A DNA stretch of 64,000 bases from NCBI RefSeq assembly GCF_000156195.1, contig NZ_GG688317.1, positions 186,001 to 250,000 on the forward strand. Direction: 5' to 3'. The DNA is from Bacteroides finegoldii DSM 17565. GTDB lineage: Bacteria > Bacteroidota > Bacteroidia > Bacteroidales > Bacteroidaceae. Shown here one piece after another: positions 8,539-17,312 of the stretch (the stretch's first letter is position 1; the number at the start of each line of letters is the position of its first letter). The position numbers and the translations under genes were made by a program. Under the pieces are notes generated by a model. The model was not told where the DNA came from. It worked only from the letters and a program-made list of their open reading frames with translations, and made no database searches.

Positions 8539-9342
8539 ATGTTAGATTTAAAGCAACTTACAGCAGATGTGTGTCGTATTGCAACTGAAGCTGGACATTT
8601 TTTGAAAGAAGAACGTAAGAATTTCCGTCGTGAACGTGTTGAAGAGAAACATGCGCATGATTATGTCTCTTATGTAGATAAGGAGTCGGAAGTACGTGTA
8701 GTGAGAGCTCTTTCCGCTTTACTACCCGAAGCTGGAGTTATAACGGAAGAAGGGTCGGTCACTTACCAGGATGAACCTTATTTTTGGGTGATTGACCCGT
8801 TGGACGGCACTACGAATTATATCCATGATGAGGCTCCTTATTGTGTATGCATTGCTTTGCGCAATCGTACCGAGCTTTTATTAGGAGTCGTTTATGAAGT
8901 TTGTCGGGATGAATGTTTTTATGCGTGGAAAGGTGGAAAGGCCTTTATGAATGGTAAGGAAATCCATGTATCGGATATTCGGGATGTAAAAGATGCGTTC
9001 GTCATTACCGAGTTGCCTTATAACCATCTGCAATATAAACAAACGGCTCTCCATTTGATAGATCGGCTTTATGGGGTAGTAGGTGGTATTCGAATGAATG
9101 GTTCGGCCGCCGCAGCCATTTGTTATGTGGCTATGGGGCGTTTTGATGCTTGGGCGGAAGCTTTTATTGGAAAGTGGGATTATTCGGCGGCAGCTTTGAT
9201 TGTGCAGGAAGCAGGAGGAAAAGTTACTAATTTCTATGGTGAGGACCACTTTATAGAAGGACATCATATCATTGCAACGAACGGATACCTTCATCCTTTA
9301 TTTCAGAAGCTATTGGCGGAGGTCCCTCCGTTAGATATGTAG
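8539..9342 (+). CDS. Inositol-monophosphatase family phosphatase (SuhB/CysQ type)
   Basis: This encodes 267 residues from the ATG at 8539. The frame is open further upstream, but those extra residues do not resemble the family and MLDLKQLTADVCRIA is the usual helix start. Metal and substrate motifs are present: a TEEGS glutamate, DPLDGTTN with Asp86 and Asp89, and WDYSAAALIVQEAGG with Asp214. The family hydrolyses phosphate monoesters such as inositol-1-phosphate or 3'-phosphoadenosine 5'-phosphate using Mg2+ and is Li+-sensitive. I cannot separate these substrates from sequence. The comF-like gene follows 36 bases downstream on the same strand and may be co-transcribed. Confidence 0.9.
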   Translation: MLDLKQLTADVCRIATEAGHFLKEERKNFRRERVEEKHAHDYVSYVDKESEVRVVRALSALLPEAGVITEEGSVTYQDEPYFWVIDPLDGTTNYIHDEAPYCVCIALRNRTELLLGVVYEVCRDECFYAWKGGKAFMNGKEIHVSDIRDVKDAFVITELPYNHLQYKQTALHLIDRLYGVVGGIRMNGSAAAAICYVAMGRFDAWAEAFIGKWDYSAAALIVQEAGGKVTNFYGEDHFIEGHHIIATNGYLHPLFQKLLAEVPPLDM

Positions 9343-9378
9343 GAGAAACGGTCTGCTTATTAAACCCTTGCTACTATT

Positions 9379-10086
9379 ATGAAACACACATTTTTTATAA
9401 AAGACTGGCTCAATTCATTCTTATCTTTATTGTTCCCTCATTGTTGCGTAGTTTGCGGCAGACCGCTGGCAAAAGGTGAAGAATGTCTTTGTATCATGTG
9501 CAATATCAATCTCCCGCGTACGAACTATCATCTCCGGAAGGATAATCCGGTAGAGCGACTTTTCTGGGGACAAATACCTCTAGAACGAGCCACTTCTTTT
9601 TTCTTCTACCGGAAAGGGAGCGATTTCCGACAGATTCTTCATCAGTTGAAGTATGGGGGAAAGAAAGAGGTTGGAATAATCATGGGAAGATATATGGCTG
9701 CCGAGCTATCGGATTCGGGTTTCTTCGAAGGAGTTGACGTGATAATTCCTATACCGTTGCATAAAAAGAAGCAACAGATTCGTGGCTATAATCAAAGCGA
9801 ATGTATAGCACGGGGTATTGCGGCTGTGACGGGTATTACCGTATGTGTAGAATCGGTGGTTCGCCGAAAGAATACGGAGACACAGACACGCAAATCCGTA
9901 TTCGAACGTTGGGAGAATGTAGATGGAATTTTTGAACTGAATCATGCGGATTCTCTGACCGGAAAGCATATTTTGATTGTGGACGATGTATTGACTACAG
10001 GGGCCACGACTATCGCGTGTGCTTCACGGCTGGCGGAGGTCGAAGGAACACGGACTAGTGTGTTGACTTTGGCGATGGCGGATTGA
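9379..10086 (+). CDS. comF: ComF family phosphoribosyltransferase-like protein
   Basis: This 235-residue protein has an N-terminal zinc ribbon (Cys23/Cys26, Cys38/Cys41) and a C-terminal type I phosphoribosyltransferase domain with the PRPP-binding motif ILIVDDVLTTGATT near residues 198-211. This is the ComF/GntX arrangement. In naturally competent bacteria ComF helps move incoming single-stranded DNA; in other bacteria its role is not settled. No signal peptide. It follows the inositol-phosphatase gene by 36 bases and ends just before a bidirectional terminator. Confidence 0.9.
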   Translation: MKHTFFIKDWLNSFLSLLFPHCCVVCGRPLAKGEECLCIMCNINLPRTNYHLRKDNPVERLFWGQIPLERATSFFFYRKGSDFRQILHQLKYGGKKEVGIIMGRYMAAELSDSGFFEGVDVIIPIPLHKKKQQIRGYNQSECIARGIAAVTGITVCVESVVRRKNTETQTRKSVFERWENVDGIFELNHADSLTGKHILIVDDVLTTGATTIACASRLAEVEGTRTSVLTLAMAD

Positions 10087-10100
10087 ATGGAATATCACAA

Positions 10101-10126
10101 AAAAGTCACCCGAAAAGGTGACTTTT
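10101..10126. terminator. Bidirectional terminator between comF and tRNA-Asn genes
   Basis: AAAAGTCACC at 10101-10110 pairs perfectly with GGTGACTTTT at 10117-10126 around a CGAAAA loop. The plus-strand product ends in TTTT and the minus-strand product in a longer T-run, so it can end comF and the convergent tRNA transcript. Confidence 0.8.
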
Positions 10127-10127
10127 G

Positions 10128-10201
10128 CTCTTCCTCTTGGACTTGAACCAAGGACCCTCTGATTAACAGTCAGATGCTCTAACCGACTGAGCTAAGGAAG
10201 A
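10128..10201 (-). tRNA. tRNA-Asn (anticodon GTT), copy 2
   Basis: On the minus strand a full cloverleaf folds: acceptor stem TCTTCCT/AGGAAGA with discriminator G, D-arm AGCTCAGTCGGTTAGAGC, anticodon arm TCTGA-CTGTTAA-TCAGA with anticodon GTT, and T-arm CTTGG-TTCAAGT-CCAAG. CCA is not encoded. The 74-nt body is identical to the copy at 10230-10303, and the two are 28 bases apart. Confidence 0.97.
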
Positions 10202-10229
10202 ATGTTTGCAATCAAGATTTTCAACTTTG

Positions 10230-10303
10230 CTCTTCCTCTTGGACTTGAACCAAGGACCCTCTGATTAACAGTCAGATGCTCTAACCGACTGAGCTAAGGA
10301 AGA
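10230..10303 (-). tRNA. tRNA-Asn (anticodon GTT), copy 1
   Basis: Same 74-nt sequence and cloverleaf as the neighbouring copy, with anticodon GTT. It is the promoter-proximal copy, since a -7 element lies at 10325-10332 on the minus strand. The two copies are probably processed from one precursor. Confidence 0.97.
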
Positions 10304-10324
10304 ATGTTTTTCTCAATTGCGATG

Positions 10325-10356
10325 CAAAAGTACTAGGTTTTTTTGAAATATGCAAT
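10325..10356 (-). promoter_or_regulatory. Promoter of the tRNA-Asn pair
   Basis: The minus strand reads TACTTTTG at 10325-10332 (-7) with an ATTG at 10353-10356 about 20 bases upstream as a weak -33. It points at the tRNA genes and lies back to back with the sugar-kinase promoter. Confidence 0.5.
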
Positions 10357-10363
10357 ATCTTTG
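10356..10363 (+). promoter_or_regulatory. -7 promoter element for the PfkB kinase gene
   Basis: TATCTTTG matches TAnnTTTG and ends 17 bases before the ATG at 10381, giving a very short leader. No TTTG -33 at the standard distance is evident. Confidence 0.5.
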
Positions 10364-10380
10364 CAAAAAAAATATTAGAA

Positions 10381-11370
10381 ATGGATAAAATAATAGGATT
10401 GGGCAACGCCCTAGTCGACGTACTTGCAACCCTAAAGGATGATACGCTTTTGGATGAAATGGGGCTGCCCAAAGGAAGCATGCAACTTATTGATGATGCT
10501 AAGTTACAGCAGATTAACGCAAAATTCTCGCAGATGAAAACGCATCTGGCAACAGGCGGATCGGCAGGAAATACTATACTTGGACTGGCTTGTCTGGGAG
10601 CTGGAACTGGTTTTATCGGAAAAGTAGGAAATGATCATTATGGAGATTTTTTTCGTGAAAATCTTCGGAAAAACAATATTGAGGATAAAGTATTGGTGTC
10701 TGAACTGTTGCCTTCCGGTGTTGCATCTACTTTTATTTCACCGGATGGAGAACGTACCTTCGGGACTTATTTGGGAGCTGCCGCTTCTTTGAAAGCTGAA
10801 GAGTTATCTCTCGATATGTTTAAAGGATATGCATATTTGTTCATAGAGGGATACCTGGTGCAGGACCATGAAATGATTCTTCATGCCATTGAGTTGGCGA
10901 AAGAGGCGGGTTTGCAAATCTGTCTTGATATGGCAAGTTATAATATAGTTGCCGGTGATATGGACTTTTTCTCCTTGTTAATAAACAAGTATGTAGATAT
11001 TGTCTTTGCAAATGAGGAAGAGGCGAAAGCGTTTACGGGTAAGGAACCGGAGGAGGCTTTGGAAATCATTGCGAAGAAATGCAGTATTGCCATCGTAAAA
11101 GTGGGGGCAAATGGTTCTTATATTCGCAAAGGGACAGAAGAAATTAAAGTCTCTGCTATTCCGGTAAAGAAAGTGATGGATACGACCGGAGCCGGTGATT
11201 ATTTTGCTGCCGGTTTTCTATATGGCCTGACGTGTGGATATTCATTGGAGAAGTGTGCTAAAATAGGTTCTATTCTATCGGGAAATGTTATCCAGACAAT
11301 CGGTACGACGATATCAGGAGAACGCTGGGATGAAATTAAGTTAAATATTAACAGGATTCTGGCTGAATAA
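10381..11370 (+). CDS. PfkB family carbohydrate/adenosine kinase
   Basis: This 329-residue kinase has the two PfkB signatures: a GGSAGNTILGLACLG region near residues 59-73, and DTTGAGDYFAAGF at 267-279, with Asp273 the probable catalytic base. The overall pattern (IIGLGNALVDVLA at the N-terminus) matches the adenosine-kinase-like branch common in Bacteroidota. The family transfers phosphate from ATP to a sugar hydroxyl, for example of adenosine or ribose. An adenosylhomocysteinase gene lies two genes downstream and would release adenosine, which fits an adenosine kinase role, but this is inference. Cytoplasmic. Confidence 0.88.
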   Translation: MDKIIGLGNALVDVLATLKDDTLLDEMGLPKGSMQLIDDAKLQQINAKFSQMKTHLATGGSAGNTILGLACLGAGTGFIGKVGNDHYGDFFRENLRKNNIEDKVLVSELLPSGVASTFISPDGERTFGTYLGAAASLKAEELSLDMFKGYAYLFIEGYLVQDHEMILHAIELAKEAGLQICLDMASYNIVAGDMDFFSLLINKYVDIVFANEEEAKAFTGKEPEEALEIIAKKCSIAIVKVGANGSYIRKGTEEIKVSAIPVKKVMDTTGAGDYFAAGFLYGLTCGYSLEKCAKIGSILSGNVIQTIGTTISGERWDEIKLNINRILAE

Positions 11371-11403
11371 CCAAGTATTGAGTTACTTTTACGATTCATT
11401 TAT

Positions 11404-13104
11404 ATGAAAAGAAGTATGAAAAAATTGCTGAATGGGCGGATAGCTGTTGTTGGGGTAGCGGTTACGGCTATCGTAGCTTTCTTTAGTTTCAAGAGTGGTG
11501 ACGACCGCAATTTCCAGATCGCCAAGAATCTGGATATATTTAATGCGATTGTGAAAGAATTGGATATGTTTTATGTCGATACGATTGATCCGAATAAGAC
11601 GATCAGAGAGGGTATCGATAATATGCTTTTCACGTTGGACCCTTATACGGAGTATTTTCCGGAGGAAGATCAGAGTGAGTTGGAGCAGATGATAAAAGGA
11701 TCTTTCGGTGGTATCGGTTCTTACATTACTTATAATACAAAATTGAAACGCTCTATGATTTCCGAACCCTTCGAGGGCACACCGGCGGCTAAGGCTGGAT
11801 TAAAAGCCGGAGATATTTTGATGGAAATAGATGGGAAAGACCTTGCAGGCAAGAACAATGCAGAAGTCAGCCAGATGTTACGTGGACAGGCGGGAACTAG
11901 TTTTAAGCTGAAAGTGGAACGCCCGAATGTGAGGGGGGGACGTACACCGATGGAGTTCACCATTGTACGTGAATCTATTCAGAATCCGGCCATTCCATAC
12001 GCTGCAGTGCTTGATAATCATGTCGGATATATTAATCTGAGTACTTTTTCCGGCAATCCTTCGAAGGAGTTCAAGAAAGCATTCTTGGATTTGAAGAAGC
12101 AAGGAGCTACCTCGTTGGTTATCGATCTTCGTGGAAATGGGGGGGGCTTGTTGGACGAGGCTGTAGAGATAGCAAATTATTTCTTGCCGCGTGGAAAGGT
12201 GATTGTAACGACTAAGGGAAAAATCAAACAAGCCAGCAATACTTATAAAACATTACGTGAACCATTGGACCTGGATATTCCGGTAGCGGTTTTGGTAAAT
12301 AGCGGAACTGCTTCTGCTTCTGAGATTTTATCGGGTTCCTTACAGGACCTAGATCGCGCGATTGTTGTCGGTAACCGTACTTTTGGAAAGGGATTGGTTC
12401 AGGTTCCGCGTTCTTTGCCTTATGGGGGAACAATGAAAGTGACTACTTCCAAATACTATATTCCAAGCGGACGTTGTGTGCAGGCTATTGACTACAAGCA
12501 TCGTAATGAAGATGGAAGTGTTGGAACCATTCCGGATAGTTTGACTAAGGTGTTTCATACCGCTGCAGGGCGTGAGGTCCGCGACGGGGGTGGTGTAATG
12601 CCGGATATTGTTATCAAGCAAGAGAAGTTGCCGAATATTTTGTTCTATCTGGTACGTGATAATTTAATTTTCGATTATGCTACCCAATATTGTTTAAAGC
12701 ATCCTACCATTGTTGCTCCGGAGAAGTTTGAAGTAACCGACGCTGATTATAATGACTTTAAGGCATTGGTGAAGAAAGCTGATTTCAAGTATGACCAGCA
12801 AAGCGAAAAAATTCTGAAAACCTTGAAAGAGGCAGCCGAGTTTGAAGGATATATGGCGGATGCTTCGGAAGAGTTCAAGGCGCTTGAGAAGAAGTTGAAT
12901 CACGATCTTGACCGTGATTTGGATTACTTTTCCGGTGATATAAAGAAGATGATCGCTTCGGAAATTATTAAGCGTTATTACTATCAGCGTGGTAATATTA
13001 TCCAGCAACTGAAAGACGACGATGGCTTGAAAGAAGCGGTGAAGATATTGAATGATCCGGTGAAATATAAGGAAATGCTGAGTGCACCGGTTGCTAAGAA
13101 ATAA
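11404..13104 (+). CDS. S41 family carboxy-terminal processing peptidase
   Basis: This 566-residue envelope protease has an N-terminal signal anchor (about 5-28), a helical region with TLDPYTEYF, a PDZ domain (GSFGGIGSYI to AGDILMEIDGK), and an S41 catalytic domain. The catalytic Ser304 sits in TASASE and Lys329 in TFGKGLVQ, the same 25-residue spacing as the Ser/Lys pair of E. coli Prc. Such proteases trim or degrade envelope proteins from the C-terminus. A second ATG at 11416 (MKKLLNG) is an equally plausible start. It follows the kinase gene by 33 bases and is probably in the same transcript. Confidence 0.92.
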   Translation: MKRSMKKLLNGRIAVVGVAVTAIVAFFSFKSGDDRNFQIAKNLDIFNAIVKELDMFYVDTIDPNKTIREGIDNMLFTLDPYTEYFPEEDQSELEQMIKGSFGGIGSYITYNTKLKRSMISEPFEGTPAAKAGLKAGDILMEIDGKDLAGKNNAEVSQMLRGQAGTSFKLKVERPNVRGGRTPMEFTIVRESIQNPAIPYAAVLDNHVGYINLSTFSGNPSKEFKKAFLDLKKQGATSLVIDLRGNGGGLLDEAVEIANYFLPRGKVIVTTKGKIKQASNTYKTLREPLDLDIPVAVLVNSGTASASEILSGSLQDLDRAIVVGNRTFGKGLVQVPRSLPYGGTMKVTTSKYYIPSGRCVQAIDYKHRNEDGSVGTIPDSLTKVFHTAAGREVRDGGGVMPDIVIKQEKLPNILFYLVRDNLIFDYATQYCLKHPTIVAPEKFEVTDADYNDFKALVKKADFKYDQQSEKILKTLKEAAEFEGYMADASEEFKALEKKLNHDLDRDLDYFSGDIKKMIASEIIKRYYYQRGNIIQQLKDDDGLKEAVKILNDPVKYKEMLSAPVAKK

Positions 13105-13127
13105 TAATATATTAAATGATTTACAAT

Positions 13128-14546
13128 ATGTCTACAGAATTATTCTCTACTCTGCCTTATAAAGTGGCAGATATTACGCTTGCCGACTTCGGACGCAAGG
13201 AAATCGATTTGGCAGAAAAAGAAATGCCCGGCCTGATGGCTCTTCGCGAAAAGTATGGAGAATCCAAACCGTTGAAAGGCGCCCGTATTATGGGATCGTT
13301 ACACATGACTATTCAGACAGCCGTGCTGATTGAAACATTGGTGGCTTTAGGGGCTGAAGTACGTTGGTGTTCTTGCAATATATACTCGACGCAAGACCAT
13401 GCTGCTGCTGCCATTGCAGCTTCGGGGGTGCCTGTATTTGCTTGGAAAGGCGAGACTTTGGCTGATTACTGGTGGTGTACATTGCAGGCTTTGAGCTTTG
13501 CCGGTGGCAAAGGTCCGAATGTGATTGTGGATGATGGTGGTGATGCGACAATGATGATTCATGTGGGATATGATGCGGAGAACAATGCGGCTGTGTTGGA
13601 GAAAGAAGTACACGCTGAAGACGAAATAGAATTGAATGCTATTCTGAAGCGGGTTTTAGCGGAAGATAAAACGCGTTGGCATCGGGTTGCAGAGGAGGTA
13701 CGTGGTGTATCGGAAGAGACGACGACCGGTGTACACCGTCTGTATCAGATGCAGGAAGAAGGCAAATTGCTGTTCCCGGCGTTTAATGTCAACGATTCGG
13801 TAACGAAATCTAAGTTTGATAATCTGTATGGTTGCCGTGAATCATTGGCTGACGGCATCAAACGTGCGACGGATGTAATGATTGCCGGGAAAGTTGTGGT
13901 AGTATGTGGCTATGGCGATGTGGGTAAAGGATGCTCTCATTCTATGTGCTCCTATGGAGCACGGGTGCTTGTGACCGAAGTAGATCCGATCTGTGCTTTA
14001 CAGGCCGCCATGGAAGGTTTTGAAGTCGTAACTATGGAAGAGGCTTGTACGGAAGGTAATATTTTTGTGACTACCACAGGAAATATCGATATTATTCGTA
14101 TTGACCACATGGAGAAAATGAAGGATCAGGCTATCGTTTGCAATATCGGTCACTTTGATAATGAGATCCAGGTAGATGCTTTGAAACATTATCCGGGTAT
14201 TAAATGTGTGAATATCAAGCCGCAGGTGGATCGTTATTATTTCCCGGATGGGCATAGTATTATTCTGTTGGCCGATGGACGTCTTGTCAATCTGGGTTGT
14301 GCAACCGGACATCCGTCGTTTGTTATGAGCAATTCATTTACGAACCAGACTTTGGCTCAGATTGAGCTGTTTAATAATAAATATGATATCAATGTATATC
14401 GTTTGCCGAAACATCTGGATGAAGAAGTAGCTCGTCTGCACCTTGAAAAGATCGGTGTCAAGCTGACGAAACTTACTCCGGAGCAAGCTGCCTATATCGG
14501 TGTATCGGTAGACGGACCTTACAAGGCTGATCATTATAGATATTGA
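13128..14546 (+). CDS. ahcY: Adenosylhomocysteinase
   Basis: About 472 residues from the ATG at 13128 ([12 protein letters not shown]); an in-frame ATG four codons earlier is less likely. The enzyme reversibly splits S-adenosylhomocysteine to adenosine and homocysteine, relieving product inhibition of methyltransferases. Family hallmarks are present: [22 protein letters not shown], the NAD-binding [13 protein letters not shown], and the C-terminal [10 protein letters not shown] whose Lys and Tyr reach into the partner subunit. It follows the S41 peptidase gene closely and precedes a YfhO-like gene by 17 bases. Confidence 0.96.
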   Translation: MSTELFSTLPYKVADITLADFGRKEIDLAEKEMPGLMALREKYGESKPLKGARIMGSLHMTIQTAVLIETLVALGAEVRWCSCNIYSTQDHAAAAIAASGVPVFAWKGETLADYWWCTLQALSFAGGKGPNVIVDDGGDATMMIHVGYDAENNAAVLEKEVHAEDEIELNAILKRVLAEDKTRWHRVAEEVRGVSEETTTGVHRLYQMQEEGKLLFPAFNVNDSVTKSKFDNLYGCRESLADGIKRATDVMIAGKVVVVCGYGDVGKGCSHSMCSYGARVLVTEVDPICALQAAMEGFEVVTMEEACTEGNIFVTTTGNIDIIRIDHMEKMKDQAIVCNIGHFDNEIQVDALKHYPGIKCVNIKPQVDRYYFPDGHSIILLADGRLVNLGCATGHPSFVMSNSFTNQTLAQIELFNNKYDINVYRLPKHLDEEVARLHLEKIGVKLTKLTPEQAAYIGVSVDGPYKADHYRY

Positions 14547-14563
14547 TTTAAGTTGAAAAGTAT

Positions 14564-17086
14564 ATGAAGAAACTCCTTCCTGACATAATTGCTATATTGG
14601 CTTTTGTTGTTATTTCTTTTGTCTACTTCTTTCCGGCAGATATTGAAGGGCGCATTCTGTTTCAGCATGACTCTGCTGCCGGTGCCGGAGCCGGACGGGA
14701 TGCTCAAGAGTATTTTGAACGTACTGGTGAACGTAGCCGCTGGACAAACTCGATTTTCGGTGGTATGCCTACCTACCAGATGGCTCCGAGTTATGATTCG
14801 ACAAAATCTTTGTCTTGGGTGGAGAAGACTTATCAACTTTACCTTCCGGAGTATGTAGTACTGACCTTTATCATGATGTTGGGATTCTATATTCTCTTAC
14901 GGGCATTTGGAATTTCGGCTTGGTTGGCGGGGTTTGGCGGTATAATATGGGCTTTCTCGTCTTACTTCTTTATTCTGATACCGGCAGGGCATATCTGGAA
15001 GTTTGTGACATTGGCTTACATTCCGCCTACGATTGCAGGGATTGTCCTGGCTTATCGAAGGAAGTATCTGTTGGGAGGAATAATTACGGCTTTGTTTATA
15101 GCTCTTCAGATTCGTTCCAATCACATACAGATGAGCTATTATTTCATGTTTGTGATTCTGTTTATTATAGGAGCCTACTTCGAAGAAGCTTATAAGAAGA
15201 AAGAATTGACGCATTTCTTCAAGGCTAGTGCAATTCTGGCGTTGGCTGCTATGGTAGGCGTTTGCATTAATCTTTCTAACTTGTACCATACGTATGAGTA
15301 TAGTAAGGAGACTATGCGTGGAAAGAGCGAGTTAAAGCAGGAAGGGAATGCTGCCAATCAGACCAGCAGCGGATTAGACCGTGACTACATTACGAACTGG
15401 AGTTACGGAATTGGGGAGACCCTGACTTTATTGGTACCTAATGTAAAAGGAGGAGCGTCATCGGATAATTTGTCACAGAGTGAGACTGCTATGGAAAAGG
15501 CAAATCCGATGTATAGTAGTATCTATTCGCAATTTCCGCAATATTTTGGTGATCAGCCGTGGACTGCCGGTCCGGTGTATGTAGGGGCATTTGTTATGTT
15601 CCTGTTCGTCCTTGGGTGTTTCATCGTAAAAGGTCCGCTTAAATGGGCATTATTGGGAGCTACTATTTTCTCCGTTTTACTCTCGTGGGGAAAGAATTTC
15701 ATGGGACTGACGGATTTCTTTATAGATTATGTTCCGATGTATAATAAGTTCCGTGCTGTATCGTCTATTTTGGTTATTGCTGAATTTACTATTCCGTTAT
15801 TGGCTATTTTTGCATTGAAGGAAATATTGGGCAGACTGGAAATTTTGAAATTGAAAGAGAACCGTACAGGTGTGATCGTATCGCTTGTGCTGACAGCTGG
15901 TGTCTCATTGCTCCTGGCTGTTGCTCCCAGTGTTTTCTTTTCTAGTTTCGTAACGGCGCAGGAGATGGCGGCTTTGCAACAAGGCCTTCCGGCGGAACAC
16001 CTTACTCCGGTTGTGACAAATCTGACGGAGATGCGCAAAGCGATCATTGCTTCGGATGCATGGCGCAGTTTCTTTATTATAGCTGTGGGATGTTTCTTGC
16101 TGTTCTTATTCTTGCAGAAGAGGTTGAAAGCTTCTTTCACGCTGGTCGGTATTGTACTTTTGTGTTTGGTGGATATGTGGTGTGTTAATAAACGTTATTT
16201 GTATGATGAACAGTTTGTCCCGAAATCAAAACGGACAGAAGCATTTGTGAAGACTCAGGCGGATGAGATTATCCTTCGGGATACAGCTCCGGATTATCGT
16301 GTACTGAATTTTGTCGGTTTTCCGAGCAATACGTTTAATGAAAACAATACTGCTTACTGGCATAAGAGTGTCGGTGGCTATCATGCAGCGAAATTGCGTC
16401 GCTATCAAGAGATGATTGATCATCATATCATGCCCGAAATGCAGGATACTTATCAGGCTGTGGCTGCTGCCGGAGGTAGGATGGATAGTGTGGACGCTTC
16501 CAAATTCCGCGTATTGAATATGCTGAATACGAAATACTTTATTTTCCCAGCCGGAGAGAAAGGACAGCCTGTTCCTGTTGAGAATCCGTATGCATATGGT
16601 AATGCCTGGTTTGTGGATAAAGTGCAGTATGTGAATAATGCGAATGAGGAAATTGACGCTTTGAATGATATTCGCCCGACGGAGACTGCTGTGGTGGATG
16701 CGAGATTTAAAGAACAGCTAAAAGGGGTGACGGAAGGATACAAGGATTCTTTGTCTACTATCCGGTTGACGGATTACGAACCTAACCGATTAGTTTATAA
16801 AGTTTCTACTCCTAAAGACGGAGTTGTGGTATTCTCTGAAGTATATTATCCGGGATGGCAAGCGACGATTGATGGTCAGCCGGTAGATATTACCCGTGCG
16901 GATTATATCTTGCGTGCCATGAATGTACCTGCCGGTGAACATACCATTGAAATGTGGTTTAATCCGCAGAGCATACACGTCACGGAAAGTATCGCTTATG
17001 TCGCGTTGGCTTTATTGTTGGTCGGAGTGATGATTCTTGTGTGGACGAAACGTAATAAGTTCACAGGAAAAACTGAAGCGAAATAA
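14564..17086 (+). CDS. YfhO family polytopic membrane protein
   Basis: This 840-residue membrane protein has a dozen or so hydrophobic segments (first one at about residues 4-24) and a large C-terminal hydrophilic domain (about 540-805) before a final membrane segment. The N-terminal loop HDSAAGAGAGRDAQEYFERTG and the C-terminal VVVFSEVYYPGWQATIDG are typical of YfhO, a family placed near GT-C glycosyltransferases; Bacillus YfhO acts in lipoteichoic acid glycosylation. In Bacteroidota the acceptor is unknown. It follows ahcY closely, and a strong terminator ends the unit at 17132-17171. Confidence 0.85.
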   Translation: MKKLLPDIIAILAFVVISFVYFFPADIEGRILFQHDSAAGAGAGRDAQEYFERTGERSRWTNSIFGGMPTYQMAPSYDSTKSLSWVEKTYQLYLPEYVVLTFIMMLGFYILLRAFGISAWLAGFGGIIWAFSSYFFILIPAGHIWKFVTLAYIPPTIAGIVLAYRRKYLLGGIITALFIALQIRSNHIQMSYYFMFVILFIIGAYFEEAYKKKELTHFFKASAILALAAMVGVCINLSNLYHTYEYSKETMRGKSELKQEGNAANQTSSGLDRDYITNWSYGIGETLTLLVPNVKGGASSDNLSQSETAMEKANPMYSSIYSQFPQYFGDQPWTAGPVYVGAFVMFLFVLGCFIVKGPLKWALLGATIFSVLLSWGKNFMGLTDFFIDYVPMYNKFRAVSSILVIAEFTIPLLAIFALKEILGRLEILKLKENRTGVIVSLVLTAGVSLLLAVAPSVFFSSFVTAQEMAALQQGLPAEHLTPVVTNLTEMRKAIIASDAWRSFFIIAVGCFLLFLFLQKRLKASFTLVGIVLLCLVDMWCVNKRYLYDEQFVPKSKRTEAFVKTQADEIILRDTAPDYRVLNFVGFPSNTFNENNTAYWHKSVGGYHAAKLRRYQEMIDHHIMPEMQDTYQAVAAAGGRMDSVDASKFRVLNMLNTKYFIFPAGEKGQPVPVENPYAYGNAWFVDKVQYVNNANEEIDALNDIRPTETAVVDARFKEQLKGVTEGYKDSLSTIRLTDYEPNRLVYKVSTPKDGVVVFSEVYYPGWQATIDGQPVDITRADYILRAMNVPAGEHTIEMWFNPQSIHVTESIAYVALALLLVGVMILVWTKRNKFTGKTEAK

Positions 17087-17131
17087 GTGAATGTTTGCTT
17101 TTGAATAATTAAAGTAGCTGAGTTTGATAGG

Positions 17132-17171
17132 AACGACTCTCTTCTGGAAGGAAGAGAGTCGTTTTGTTTTT
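17132..17171 (+). terminator. Strong intrinsic terminator after the YfhO gene
   Basis: AACGACTCTCTTC at 17132-17144 and GAAGAGAGTCGTT at 17151-17163 form a perfect 13-bp stem with a 6-base loop, followed by TTGTTTTTC. Confidence 0.9.
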
Positions 17172-17281
17172 CTATGCAGTATATCCGGAATAGTCCGGTT
17201 TTGGGTAGATTATTGCTCGAAAAGGGAAAATATGAATATAAACAAATAGTTTGTGGATACTCTTATTATGTCATAAGCTGC

Positions 17282-17289
17282 TAAATTTG
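17282..17289 (+). promoter_or_regulatory. -7 promoter element for the TolC-HlyD-MFS operon
   Basis: TAAATTTG matches TAnnTTTG, 23 bases before the TolC-like ATG at 17313. A TTTG occurs at 17250-17253 but is further upstream than usual, so this may be a regulated promoter, for example by the AraC protein at the end of the operon. Confidence 0.45.
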
Positions 17290-17312
17290 CAGCCAATAAT
17301 AGCATATATATT

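Noticed and set aside
10128..10303. Tandem 74-base repeat considered as a CRISPR-like or mobile repeat
   Set aside because: Each unit folds as a complete tRNA-Asn; there are only two units.
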